Source: Oikopleura dioica (lineage: Eukaryota > Chordata > Appendicularia > Copelata > Oikopleuridae). From it: a DNA stretch of 64,000 nt. Shown one piece after another: positions 35,001 to 45,549 of this stretch. The stretch's first letter is position 1. Each line of letters opens with the position of its first letter. Made by a program: the position numbers and the translations under genes. The notes beneath the pieces were generated by a model. The model did not search any database, had not been told where the DNA came from, and saw only the letters and a program-made list of their open reading frames with translations. Where the stretch lies: the NCBI GenBank assembly GCA_907165135.1, contig OU015567.1, positions 5,833,001 to 5,897,000 on the forward strand, read 5' to 3'.

Positions 35001-36397
35001 TCTCTTTGGCCGGAAAAGCGAATCTCTTGAATAAGTCCCTTTTTTGGTATTTTTGGTATAAACATTATTATTAAGAATTTGCGAGAAAGAGTAGCAGATT
35101 TCGAGCGATTTTCCTGGTGGAGAGGCGTTCGAAAAATCGAGAAGGGCGATTCTCCCTCAGGCGTGAATTTGCAGCCCGCGCGCGCCCCCCAGCTATCCGG
35201 AGGGTCGAATCCATCTTTACTGGTAACGAGTTAAGCTCGTGCAACTCATTCAACTCGCATATGGAAAATAACAAATGAGAGCATTTTTTTCGTTGATGCC
35301 GGATGTACTCTAGTACGCGCGGCTGGCTTAGCGCCTCTGTCAACTGGCTTAGTGATTTACTCTTCTTTTCTCAGTTGTCTTTCCAGTTATCATTATCTCC
35401 AATCTCGTATATTATAGAGAGACACCCGGCTCTACAAAGAACAATGATCCTTGGTCCCGCCACTATATTCCGTTCTGGAGTTTACTTCGAGCAGAAAGCC
35501 CATGCTAAGTGTTTGAGTTGCATTATTGACGCGGCTATGTCGAGTTGACGATCGATTTCCCGCATAACACAATGCGATGAATACAAAAATCACCACCAAA
35601 ACTCCACAAGGTGGCGCCAATGCTTAATTAAACTAAGCATGGGTCATCTAAGTCCAGCACCCTTCTTTTATTAAACAAAAATTAAAGTAGAGATTTCAGC
35701 CGAAAAAGAAAGAAAGTCCTCAATTCGGGCCTCGAAAACCTGGTGAAAAAGCTGTGTCAGGATCTTAAGAGCCGACATGAAAAGTCGCGTAGCGGCTTTT
35801 TTGAAAACGAAGCCGCGTAGCGGCTTCGCAAAATTATCATTCCAATCAATTCTTATGTTTTGGCGAAGCCGCTCTGCGGCTTCGATTTTAAAAAAGCCGC
35901 TACGCGGCTTTTCACTTTCGCTTCTCAAATCCTGACTCAGCTTTCTAAGCAGGTTGCCGAGCTCAGCCATTATCTTCTTCCGGACAAGACGATCCAAATC
36001 TCCCGTCGACAACTTTCATGCATACGGCTCAATAGGCTTCACACTTGAGAAATTGCAAGAAACAGTAGATTATTCAGCAAATAAATTGTTTGAGGCGGGA
36101 TTAAGTATGTCTCGTTTTACAGAGCTGCTGATTGCAAGTGATGATTCCTTTATGTCTTCATGCGGACAAGCGAGAAAGTAATAAATTGATACTCGAAGCG
36201 ATTTATTGTTTTATTCGAAGCCAAGGCTAAAAACTCAGGTTTTTGTACGGCTCATGTATTTTCTGAGCCATGACGAGGACGAATATTCAAAAATTTACGC
36301 TGTCCGCTTATGAGTATGATTGTCATTATTTCCCAACAGAGAGTTAAATAGAAGCATCCACACTGGATTCCACAGGTTTTATATTCACTTCACACCG
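32025..36397. other. Intergenic / 5' region of the sodium channel
   Basis: No supported gene. A purine-rich minus-strand stretch at 33080-33270 ends at a good donor (complement of ACTAAC) and could be a 5' UTR exon. There is a GA microsatellite at about 33427-33442. A MITE lies at 35726-35967. A short + strand open tail (SMSRFTELLIASDDSFMS… to TAA 36180) is shared with 41.0 kb and belongs to the duplicated block; I cannot say whether it is coding. Confidence 0.4.
35726..35967. mobile_element. Nested palindromic MITE
   Basis: Outer arms GGGCCTCGAAAACCTGG and GCAGGTTGCCGAGCTC. Inner arms repeat GAAGCCGC…GCGGCTTC four times (35783-35915). Core signature CCTGACTCAG on the right. No ORF in either strand that makes sense. 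Same family as 29.6 and 56.6 kb. Confidence 0.55.
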
Positions 36398-37495
36398 ATG
36401 AAAGTGGAACTCGGAGCCGTTGTTTTAACTACTTTTTCAGTTTTTCTAGCTCTTTTATTAACCAAAGGAAGAAAAAGAGAGCAAGTACAATCGGAAGAAA
36501 CTTCATGGACTCAAGATGAGCTCACTGGAGTGAGCAAAATCGGCTATAGAAATATTTTAATCGAAATAGAAAGAAAAATTTTTGACGGAATTATTTCTAC
36601 GGATCGCTTTACGTTCCCCGATGCGCTGAAATTTTGCGAAGAAAATGAAAAACGAATGCCAACTGATTACTTTAAAATCAAGAACAATGAATTCAAAGAA
36701 TACCCTGATTTAGGCCTTTGGGTCAATGCCTCATTGGATGTTACTAAAAATGTGAGTTATGGTTTGCCAAAGATGCAAGAAAAATTCGAAAAAATAATGT
36801 CAAAAATTTTTGATTAGCCTCTTTGGGTCCTGCAGAATTATGACGGAGAGCATATGAGAAAAAATAGTCTTTTCTTCACTCTTCCAGGAGAGCATTATTG
36901 GGATTATATTCGGTTTATTTGCGACGATGATCGCGTTGATGATCAAAGTGGAGAAATAAAAATACAAACTGCGTAAGTGAATTCAAGATGTTGCTCTCCC
37001 AAACGAGTATTCTAGTGAAACAGCTGAAAATCTACCTTGTAAGCCGATGGTTCTCACAAAAACATTTTTGGAAACTTACTTCAATAGCGATGGATACATC
37101 GGAAACGGCTTTTACTCCGGCCTGAAGCTCAAAGACTACGATTTTCACCTCACGAATCTAATGATTACCAATGAAGGAAGTAAGTCGTTCAAATAGAATT
37201 AAGTATCGTTTATTAAATAACACTAGAATTCGCTCTTTCTTGGATGTCATGCAACGCAGGAGATTCTTTTCTCAGCGAAAATTGTGATCATCCCTTTTCG
37301 GATAAACTATTTGGTAGGATCTTTTCTTTTATTCTTGTTTGTCAATTTCTTTTCAGGAAAAGTAAAAATCGTGGATCAATCAATTTATCGAAAAGTAGTT
37401 TGTTACTGAGAAGGGACCTTCATTCTTTTATCTGGACAAAGAGTAATAAATTGATAGACAAGCGATTTATCGTTTCATTGGCAAGCAATCGCTGA
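36090..37495 (+). repeat. Segmental duplicate, copy 1 (partner 40947-42312)
   Basis: About 1.4 kb, beginning near TTTGAGGCGGGATTAAGTAT and ending near GGCAAGCAAT, is repeated in the same orientation at 40947-42312. The block includes the lectin-like gene, its promoter and its 3' flank. Exons differ at few positions, and the intron donor GTGAGT differs (ATAAGT in copy 2). Confidence 0.8.
36398..37409 (+). CDS. C-type-lectin-like membrane or secreted protein, copy 1
   Basis: ATG 36398 opens a signal/anchor (VELGAVVLTTFSVFLALLL). Exons: 36398-36751, 36819 to about 36973, about 37018-37180, about 37228-37314 and about 37358-37409 (TGA). The first intron has donor GTGAGT and acceptor GATTAG; if it were not removed the protein would stop at the TAG in that acceptor. 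Lectin-like features: FTFPDALKFCEENEKRMP, LGLWVNASLDVTKN joined to PLWVLQNYDGEH, EHYWDYIRFICDD, SWMSCNAGDSFLSENCDH and a terminal IVDQSIYRKVVCY. The Cys and Trp spacing suggests one or two CTLD-type modules, but no Ca2+-binding EPN/QPD triplet is visible. It is 85-95% identical to the gene at 41222-42228. Confidence 0.6.
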
Positions 37496-37499
37496 AAAT

Positions 37500-37745
37500 T
37501 CCGATGCCGGCTTCGACACTGTTGATCCAGTCCGTCCAATTCTCATCCTGTCGAATGGTTTTGATTTGAGCTGACAAGACTAGCGAGTAATAATCATAAA
37601 CCCTTCTCTTTTCGCTGAGGATACAAGCCGGAATAAGGGACCATTTGGCACCAGCAGCCGTAGATAATCAAGTTATTTGCGTCGAAATCCATCGCGCCCT
37701 CCATCAGAAGCATGAATTCCGCCATTGACTTAGATTGTTCAATCA
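37500..37745 (-). pseudogene. Broken duplicate of the PLA2-like exons
   Basis: The minus strand matches the PLA2-like gene at 6098-6540, about 90% in the first exon (AEFMLLMEG, YGCWCQ, LYPQRKEKG), and continues with LDGLDQQCRS. After the short intron the first codons include TGA where the parent has AGA, and the catalytic-loop Cys downstream are lost (RHRNF for WHRCY). No EGF or vWA exons follow. It is a decayed fragment, and its intron shows the pre-minisatellite state of the parent. Confidence 0.8.
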
Positions 37746-37849
37746 GAAATGCCCACAAAAGGCATTTTCTCGTTTTCGGAATAACTTCTTTATGTATCAT
37801 TCGAAAAAATTTGTAAGGTGACTTTGTGATCATCCGAAATTCATGCCGG

Positions 37850-39272
37850 CGACCTTGCTATGCCGGTGATATTGGTGTTTTGTTGTACGGTGAGACTTGT
37901 CCACACGGGGAGAACGAGGATTCGCCGAATCAAGGGCAGTTCCCTCGGATACGAAGCACTTCGGATCAACGCGGTTCAATACGGTACAACGCAAGACCAA
38001 GAGTAATCAGCCCGCCGGCATAAATTGAGAGAATTTGCTTAAACTTTGCCTAATGGGGTTATTGAGGCCCTACATTGTAGACATGTAGATTCAGAATCTG
38101 AATTAAAAATTGACAAAGGGCAGGAAAGATTGAGTACTTTGCAGCTGATAAAAGGAAATGATTTATTCGAAAATCAATCATCGAAAGCCTTCATCAGTCA
38201 ATTTTGACTTCAGATTCTGAATTTTCGGCCTCAATTACCCCATTGGGCAAAGTTTTAGCGAATTCCATCTTTGAATCTTCTTTATCTTCACTTTTTACCG
38301 TCAGAAATTTTACCGTCAATTATGCCGAACTGATTTTTTAAATAATATATTAATAAATACTACAAGAGAAGCATAGTGACCAGAGAAGCGTGGCTACAAG
38401 AGGAGCATTTTACCAAATGGCTATAAGTCGAAGGTTTCCTCCATTTTCATTTTTTTCGTATTTTATTAAACCATTTCGAAGTACAAAGTTCTTGATTCGA
38501 CCCTCGCTGAACCTGGCTTCCGCGGTGTTTAGAATACAAGCGATCGAAGTACTTCGCATTCGACTCGATTCAACACCGTACAACACATGACCAAGAACAA
38601 CCAGCCCGCCGGCATAAATTATGAGATGTGTTCGTCTCTCTAGCAAATTCTGATGCTTATAAAGCAAAATAATTTTTTTTTCGAGCAAAACGTAAACAAG
38701 TAAATCTTAAAAAAATCGTAAAAATGATTAACGTATCACAATCTATAAAACCGCTCATGATGATAACACTTCCTTCATCTCGAGAATTATATATATTCGA
38801 GGTCAAAAAATGGCTAAAATCGGGATTTTCGATGAGATGGGTTGGTGTCTCGCTTTCTACCGTTAAAATTTGATGACGAAAAATTTATTTGAGAGAGATG
38901 TTGCTCGATTTAAGATAGCTCTGTCTATCGCCAAAGAGAAAATTTGAAAATTTAAGGCTAGCTGGCTTTGAGCGCCGGGCTAGAATCGGTTATTTTCGGG
39001 AAAACCTATCTCTCCCCCTTAAAACCAGTCTTTCAACGGGTTTTTTGTTCGTCTCAATTCTAGAGACGAGCCGACCTTGCTAGAGTATTACTTTTGATGA
39101 AAACTCTCCATGGCGACCTTGCTTGAGTGTAACTTTTCTTGAAAACTCTTTATGGCGTAATGGCGACAACTCGCGGCGGCGCTACGAATCGACGAAATAA
39201 AACGGTTCGTACTCGTAAAATATGTAGATTCAAAAAAGTCTCTTTTTCTGATAAATTATCAGATTTCCAAAT
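37850..39272. other. Region with duplicated exon-like fragments and a MITE
   Basis: Two minus-strand segments (37930-38025 and 38515-38625) share a hydrophobic stretch IYAGGL(I/V)xLGxxLY and about 70% bases. They could be remnants of a small membrane-protein exon, but no complete frame exists. An inverted-repeat element lies between them (38035-38262). A 42-bp direct repeat (CGACCTTGCT…ATGG) occurs twice at about 39072-39155, just upstream of the CUB gene. Confidence 0.4.
38035..38262. mobile_element. Inverted-repeat MITE
   Basis: Left arm TTAAACTTTGCCTAATGGGG and right arm with its near complement, plus the inner pair CAGAATCTGAATT. Flanked on both sides by AATT, a possible TSD. About 228 bp, no ORF. 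Confidence 0.6.
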
Positions 39273-40465
39273 ATGAAGGTAAAAATCAGAGATAAACGGC
39301 GTTCAAAAAATCGGCCCAAAAACCGATTTCGAACGTAGCCGCCCGCCACCCTTAATAACGCTTAAATTTAGCTATCTACGATCTTCGCCACTGCGGCAAG
39401 CTACGCCTCTGCGTATGAAGCGTTGACTTCATCTTCTTATTCATCGTGGGAAGCAAAGCCGGACAATTTTCAATGCGGAGGATCAATCACTGGCCCGGGG
39501 ACAATTCGATCTCCAAACAGCGCAAATAACTTCTACTACGATCAAGTGGACTGCTTCTGGAACATTGCACTCGATCCTTCCGTCACTCAGTTCACCATCG
39601 TTGCCAAGTCGTTCTCCGTTGAAGAATGTGCAGGTTGCGGCTGCGATTGGCTTGAAATTATCGACAGGAGCTACCAGGGAAAGGCCTACTGTGGTCTTGT
39701 CGACCCCAACACTCTTCGACGCCGACGATCTGCTGAAAAAAAATCGGGTGGAGATCTGGAAGGTAGACAGACTTCGTGGCAACCGACCGACCAGACCGGC
39801 CTGAAAACGCACACTGTGAATGGAAACATGGGTACAATCAGATTTTACTCCGATGACAGCGTATCGTACAGAGGCTTCGAACTCTGCATCTCCATTGACG
39901 GAGATGACTCCTGCCCGCTGCCTGATGGAGGATCTGCCGGCAGTGCCGGTGGTAACGGTACTACTACAGACGCGCCCGCTACTCCGGCCGAGGCTTGGGA
40001 TGCGATCGCCGTAGCTGCTGCCGATGTTGCCGTCGAAGTCGACGACTTTTATGCCGCCCTTCCTGGCCTCGGCAAAAACTCAGTTCTCGCATCAAAGAAG
40101 GTCGATCGATACAACGCTTTCTTCAACAAGATGCTCTTCCTCCAGGAAAGGGTTGACAACAAATGATTAAAGAAATATTTTTTGCGACAAAACGCGTGAA
40201 CCCTTTCTCTAAGAACAAAGCTTCTGCTGATCCCTGCGACTACCCCGCCGGCTCGAACGATCCCGCCACTTTCGTCGCACCTGTCGATTCCGACGATGCT
40301 TGCGAAAAACTTCAAGGAGTTTTCGCCTCGCTCATGTCCTTCGTCGACTCTTACGTCTGCATGAACGACGCCGACGAGAGCCCTCTCAGATTGACAAGAC
40401 TCATCCAACGACAGCGAATGCAGATTGTCACCAGGAAGCTCAAGCAGATGAAGTGCGGAAACTAA
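39273..40465 (+). CDS. Secreted CUB-domain protein
   Basis: Three exons: 39273-39278, coding only Met-Lys; 39372-40151; and 40214-40465 (TAA). The two-codon first exon joins in frame to LSTIFATAASYASA, giving a clean signal peptide. A CUB domain follows: CGGSITGPGTIRSPN, DQVDCFWNIAL, VEECAGCGCDWLEI, YCGL, GTIRFYSDDSVSYRGFELCI. A dibasic RRRR sits in the CUB loop. A Gly/Thr linker precedes a helical C-terminal part (EAWDAIAVAAADVAVEVDD) with four more Cys in exon 3. CUB domains mediate extracellular protein interactions; a matrix or house-related role is inference only. AATAAA-like AATAAATCG lies at about 40578. Confidence 0.75.
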
Positions 40466-41221
40466 GTCTATCGAGTTTCTACTTTCGAGACTTTGATGTT
40501 TATTGGTGATTTTTTTCTCTTTGATTCTGCTAAAAGAGCCCTAATCTCATTCTGTTTTTGAAAAAACATTGTTGCTAATAAATCGTCATTTCTCAGAAAT
40601 TTCGTGTGTGTCTTTTGAATATGGTATCTTTTCGCGCTCGCTGATTTTCTGACAATGATTGTGACGGGAACAAATACTTTTGGCTTTTAAGTGTTTTTGG
40701 TCGCAAGTCTTTCAGATGCCGAACACACAAGAGCAGCAGAATTAAGCTAATTGCAACGCAAGAGCGGCGGCATATCAAATCTGCAATTCTCACTCATGTC
40801 CAGTCTAACAAGGAGCATTGTCTTTTCTGCATGGAGTTGAGTGAATTACGCTGGGAACCATGCTGCGGCTGGTTTTTGACGGACTACGCGGGCAGCTGGG
40901 GCTTCTATATTCATAATACTTAAAAAACTATTTAAAAAAATAAAAAGTTTGAGGCGGGATTAAGTATGTCTCGTTTTACAGAGCTGCTGATTGCAAGTGA
41001 TGATTCCTTTATGTCTCCGTGCGGACAAGCGAGAAAGTAATAAATTAACACTCGAAGCGATTTATTGTTTTATTCGAAGCAATAGAGAAATATTCAGGAT
41101 TTGGTCATGTATTTTCTGAGCCATGACGAGGACGAAATATCCGCTTATTACTTGATTGTAATTATTTCCCAACAGAGAGTAAAAGAGAAGCATCATTAGG
41201 TTCTACGTTCACACCACGACG
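40466..41221. other. Intergenic upstream of lectin-like copy 2
   Basis: 3' flank of the CUB gene, then from 40947 the duplicated block that also precedes copy 1. No independent gene seen. Confidence 0.4.
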
Positions 41222-42312
41222 ATGAAAGTGGAACTCGCAGCGATTGTTTTAATTATTATTTCGGTTTTTCTTGCTGCTCTTTTAACTCAACTAAACGATA
41301 AAGAGCGAGTACAACTGGAAGAAATTTCATGGATTCAAGATGAACTCACTGAAGTGAGCAAAATCGGCTACAGAAATATTTCAATCGAAATGGAAAAAGA
41401 AATTTTCGACGGAATTATTTCTACGGATCGCTTTACGTTCCCCGATGCGCTGAAATTTTGCGAAGAAAATGAAAAAAGAATGCCAGCTGATTATTTTAAA
41501 ATAAAGGACAATGAATCCAAAGAATACCCTGATCTAGGCGTTTGGGTTAATGCTTCATTCGATGTTACTAAGAATATAAGTTATGGTTTGCCAAAGATGC
41601 AAGAAAAATTCGAAAAAATAATGTCAAAAATTTTTGATTAGCCTCTTTGGGTCCTGCAGAATTATGACGGAGAGCATATGAGAAAAAATAGTCTTTTCTT
41701 CACTCTCCCAGGAGAGCATTATTGGGATTATATTCGGTTTATTTGCGACGATGATCGCGTTGATGATCAAAGTGGAGAAATAAAAATACAAACTGCGTAA
41801 GTGAATTCAAGATGTTGCTCTCCCAAACGAGTATTCTAGTGAAACAGCTGAAAATCTACCTTGTAAGCCGATGGTTCTCACAAAAACATTTTTGGAAACT
41901 TACTTCAATAGCGATGGATATATCGGAAACGGCTTTTACTCCGGCCTGAAGCTCAAAGACTACGATTTTCACCTCACGAATCTTACGATTACCAGTAAAG
42001 GAAGTAAGTTGCTCAAATATAATTTAGTGTCGTAAATAACACTAGAATTCGCTCTTGCTTGGATGTCATGCAACGCAGGAGATTCTTATCTCGGCGAAAA
42101 TTGTGATCATCCCTTTTCGGATAGACTCTTTGGTAAGATTTTTTCTTTTGTCTTTTTTTGTCAATTTCTTTTCAGGAAGAGTAAAAATCGTGGATCAATC
42201 AATTTATCGAAAAGTCATTTGTTTCTGAGAGAAAAACATCATCTTTTTCATGAAGGAAATAAATTGATAGACAAAGCGATTTATTGTTTCATTGGCAAGC
42301 AATGGCTGAAAA
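40947..42312 (+). repeat. Segmental duplicate, copy 2 (partner 36090-37495)
   Basis: Direct repeat of the 36.1-37.5 kb block. The CUB gene and the PLA2-like pseudogene lie between the two copies. Confidence 0.8.
41222..42228 (+). CDS. C-type-lectin-like protein, copy 2 (altered splice donor)
   Basis: Same architecture as 36398-37409: 41222-41575, 41642-41796, 41840-42003, 42046-42132 and 42176-42228 (TGA). The anchor is VELAAIVLIIISVFLAALL. The donor of intron 1 is AT (AATATAAGT at 41574-41582) where copy 1 has GT. If unspliced, translation ends at TAG 41639-41641 after IMSKIFD, giving a 139-residue protein without the core lectin Cys. All downstream exons remain open and nearly identical to copy 1, so either non-canonical AT-AG splicing works or the loss is very recent. 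Confidence 0.55.
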
Positions 42313-42383
42313 TTCCGACTTTTGTCAGCTTTTCCAGAGACAGGCAGTAAGGAATAAATAACAGTTGATTTTCGGTTTTCGAT

Positions 42384-44549
42384 TTAGTTATCTCCAAAAA
42401 GACTGCTGTAGAAGAGGGCCTGTGGGTTGTTGCCGGTGAGGGCGTAGCTCAAAAGTGGCTTGTCGCTGTTCAAGGCGGCGATGTTGACGAGTGGGTTTCC
42501 GCCGAGCGAGTTGGCGAAAAGCATCTTGGGGTCCTTGTTGATGGCGTATGCGGTCCATGGGTCCGCGATTTGCTGAGCAACGGCCAAGTTGGTGAGGGTT
42601 TCCTTGGTGTCTGGTCGGTTGACCATGTTGGCGATGATTGGGTTGCCAGTCAAAGCATAGGCGGTCTGTGGGGAGCTGGCGATGGAGCCGTACCAGAGAT
42701 CCTGCTGAGATGGTGTTGGGTGGTTGTAAGCGTTGACAAGGGCGAGGTTCAAGGAATCAGGGTTGGTGTTGCTGATGAGCTTGTCCATCATCAAATAGTT
42801 GGAGTCGCCGGTGAGAGCGAAGCCAAGAGATGGAGAAGCGTTGCCGGCGATGATTCCGGTGGCTGGGTCGACCTTAACTGGCTCTTTTGGAAGGACGTTG
42901 CCTTGTTGACCAGCCATCATGGCGAGAAGTGGGTTGTCGGTCAAAGCGTAAGTGAGAAGTGGGTTGCCAGTGGAAGCAGCACCCCAAGCAAGACCTGGCT
43001 TCTGGTCCTTGGCGGCGAGGAAACCAGCTGGGGAACCAGTGTGGAAGAGACCCTTGAAGGGCTTGTTCTCGGCGGCAGCGGCGGTGACGGCAGCGTTGGC
43101 GAGACCTGGGTTGTTTCGGATGTATTCAGGTCCTTCTCGGAGTCGAATGGCATCGACATCACCACCAGAAGCGTGGAAAGAAGTGGCGGGGTCCTTGATG
43201 TTGGCGGCGATGAGAGCATCGGTGATTTCTTCAACTGGCTTCTGGGAGATGTGAGCAGCCTGGAGAGGAGTGATGTTGCCAGCCTGGCCCTGGATAGCGA
43301 TCTGCATGTACTTGCCGGCCTGGCTATCGGCAGCGTTGCCAGCAAGGAGGAGAGCAGCTGGGTTGACACCACCGTTGGTGCCGGCCATGAGAGCGAGAGA
43401 AGCATCGCTGATTTTGTTGGAGGTGTCTCCGTTCTTGTTGATCAAGAGAGCAGGAAGGAGAGCAGAGACGTCCTGGCCGTTGTTGGCAGCAGTCAACATA
43501 GAGAGAGTTGGGTTCTGCGTCAAGGCAAAGGTGGCAAGTGGATCGTTGGTCTTTGAAGCAAGGAGAGATGTGGCGGGATCTTCGAGCTTCGAGTTGATCA
43601 AGTGGTAGTTGAATGGGTTGACACCGGCTTCGTTGGCAGCGACGAGGGCGAGGTTGTCGTTGCTAATCTGGCCAGTGGCAGCCATGACCTTGGCGGGCTC
43701 AGCACCAGCAACGAGCGCAGACATAGCTGGAGTGACGTTATCGGCAGTAGCGAGAGCGATACCAGCAGCTGCGGGGTTGTTGGATTGAGCGGCCAAGAAG
43801 AGAGGAGCGCTGATTTCACCACCGGTAAGGGCAGCAGCGGTGAGAAGGTTGTTTCCAGATGCTCCAGCGGCAAGGAAAAGTGGAAGGTTGTTGCTGTTGC
43901 CTTCAGCATTTGGGTCCTGGAGGGCCTTGGCGGTAAGGAGAGTGTTAGTATCGAGTCCACCGTTCATGAGGGCGAGTGGAGCGAGGTTTCCAAGACCGTC
44001 ATTTCCGGTAGAAGAAAGAAGGGCAGCAGTGGCAAGACCGCTGTCTGGAGCATCTTTCTGGGAGTGAATGGCAGCAGCATTAAGGTTGCTCTCCATATCG
44101 TCAGCGCCGAGGACGGTAGCAGTGATCAAACTTTCAGCAACGCTACCTCCGTTAGCGGCGTTCTGGGCCATCATAGCCGCTGGAAGAGCAGCTTTCATGT
44201 CATCGTCACCTGCGAGAGCGACGGTGGCGACGGGGCCCATCTTGCCGAGAGCACCTGTGGCGGCAAGGACTGGAAGAGCATCGTTGTTGTCGCCGAGAGC
44301 ACCAGTAGCGGCGAGAATTGGAAGGGCACTGTTAGAGTCTCCTCCGAGCGCACCAGTGGCGGCAAGAAGTGGGAGGGAAGAGTCGGTGTTGTCTCCAAGG
44401 AGGAGGGCGAGGAGAAGGGGATCAAGTTCTCCAAGAGTCATTGATTTGGACATACATCCTTGAGCGGTCTGGACACAATCCTCTGAAGTCTCTCGTCGAG
44501 TGACAGCAGCGTTGACGGAAGTGGCAATGAAAAATTTCGCAAGTTTCAT
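42384..44549 (-). CDS. Intronless secreted Ala/Leu-repeat protein, 721 residues
   Basis: A single uninterrupted ORF; ATG complement at 44547-44549, TAA at 42384-42386. A signal peptide (MKLAKFFIATSVNAAV) precedes TRRETSEDCVQTAQGCM, with the only two Cys. The rest is a solenoid-like series of 14-18-residue units. N-terminal units resemble LPLLAATGALGGDSNSA (three near-perfect copies), middle units are looser (LFLAAGASGNNLLTAAAL), and C-terminal units follow (N/D)PxxxYALTGNP. I do not recognise the family. GC-rich third positions and absence of introns set it apart from its neighbours, which suggests strong expression, a retrogene origin or gene transfer. Long open frames on the opposite strand are side effects of codon bias. 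Confidence 0.75.
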   Translation of the reverse strand: MKLAKFFIATSVNAAVTRRETSEDCVQTAQGCMSKSMTLGELDPLLLALLLGDNTDSSLPLLAATGALGGDSNSALPILAATGALGDNNDALPVLAATGALGKMGPVATVALAGDDDMKAALPAAMMAQNAANGGSVAESLITATVLGADDMESNLNAAAIHSQKDAPDSGLATAALLSSTGNDGLGNLAPLALMNGGLDTNTLLTAKALQDPNAEGNSNNLPLFLAAGASGNNLLTAAALTGGEISAPLFLAAQSNNPAAAGIALATADNVTPAMSALVAGAEPAKVMAATGQISNDNLALVAANEAGVNPFNYHLINSKLEDPATSLLASKTNDPLATFALTQNPTLSMLTAANNGQDVSALLPALLINKNGDTSNKISDASLALMAGTNGGVNPAALLLAGNAADSQAGKYMQIAIQGQAGNITPLQAAHISQKPVEEITDALIAANIKDPATSFHASGGDVDAIRLREGPEYIRNNPGLANAAVTAAAAENKPFKGLFHTGSPAGFLAAKDQKPGLAWGAASTGNPLLTYALTDNPLLAMMAGQQGNVLPKEPVKVDPATGIIAGNASPSLGFALTGDSNYLMMDKLISNTNPDSLNLALVNAYNHPTPSQQDLWYGSIASSPQTAYALTGNPIIANMVNRPDTKETLTNLAVAQQIADPWTAYAINKDPKMLFANSLGGNPLVNIAALNSDKPLLSYALTGNNPQALFYSSLFGDN

Positions 44550-44648
44550 CTCGCCTGACTATTTCAGTTGCCGAGTGTTAATTAAAAAGTGAATAGCTTT
44601 GGTAAACGCTTGGTGAGCGATAAGCGACTGCGGCTGCGTGATCACGCG

Positions 44649-44657
44649 CTTTTATAG
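44649..44657 (-). promoter_or_regulatory. TATA box of the Ala/Leu-repeat gene
   Basis: CTATAAAAG on the minus strand about 100 bp before the start codon, in a GC-rich context with a GCGTGATCACGC palindrome beside it. A clean core promoter for a gene that is probably strongly expressed. Confidence 0.5.
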
Positions 44658-44659
44658 AG

Positions 44660-45549
44660 TCGCGCGGAGTTGCGCCAGCCGCCACCGCGTGGTGGTGGTG
44701 CCGACCGTCATCGTGCTTCCCGTAACTTACGCAACCCACGGCACTTCGTAGCAAGCAGTAAGTCTCTGGCTTCATGGAATCTGACGAAAGCTACAGTACC
44801 AAAAATGACGAAATAAGTAACTTTGGGCGAAACAAGTTTCGGAGAAAATCGAGCGGTCCATACCATCTTTGACGACAATGTTCGACCAAAAAAGATGATT
44901 CAGTTGAATAACTGATCCAAAATCGGATCCAAGCATATTTGAAAGAGCCGTGACATCAATCCAATACAGTAGATACCCTCTACTATGTCTCGTTCATTCG
45001 TTCAGGTGTCACTTTTAATATAAAAAATATGTGCTAGTATTATTCCTATGACCATTTCGCGCGTTCATAATATTTTTCTCCGTCTGAAACTGTAAGGCCC
45101 TGCGGATACTTCTGTATATCTGAAAGGGGTGCCCTAAAAGACGTTCAACCACAGCTGATATTACTGTGAAGAGAGCAGTTCTTAGCCTGCGGGCATGTAA
45201 GTCATTCTCTTTTACTACAAACAGTAAAAACTGTCTCACCGACAGCGAAAACTTTTGCAATTCACGGAAATAGCTTTCGACACTTTTTTTGATTTATTAA
45301 TCAATTTATTTAAAGCTTTAAAGCTTGTCAAAGCTTATACTTATTGTCTGAATAAATAAAGGAAGTACAACAGCGGTGTAAGATAGTAGGATCATAGTAA
45401 AGTAAAGAAAGAAGCATTTTCCGTTTAGTAGTTAAATAATTCAAGAATTACGAATATCACGAACAGCGTAAAATAACTTTGCTTGCAGAAGGTAAAATAA
45501 AAGATCGAGATCGTAAATTGCACTGACCGAAAAGGGTCCTAGAATCAGA
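44660..45549. other. Intergenic between the ATP-citrate lyase 3' end and the repeat-protein promoter
   Basis: AT-rich, no coding signal on either strand that continues a family. It would hold the lyase 3' UTR at its right edge. Confidence 0.4.

Noticed and set aside
42570-44444. Long plus-strand ORFs (328 and 280 codons) opposite the repeat protein
   Set aside because: They mirror the codon-biased repeat ORF on the minus strand, have no start context or protein features, and the minus frame has a signal peptide and TATA box.
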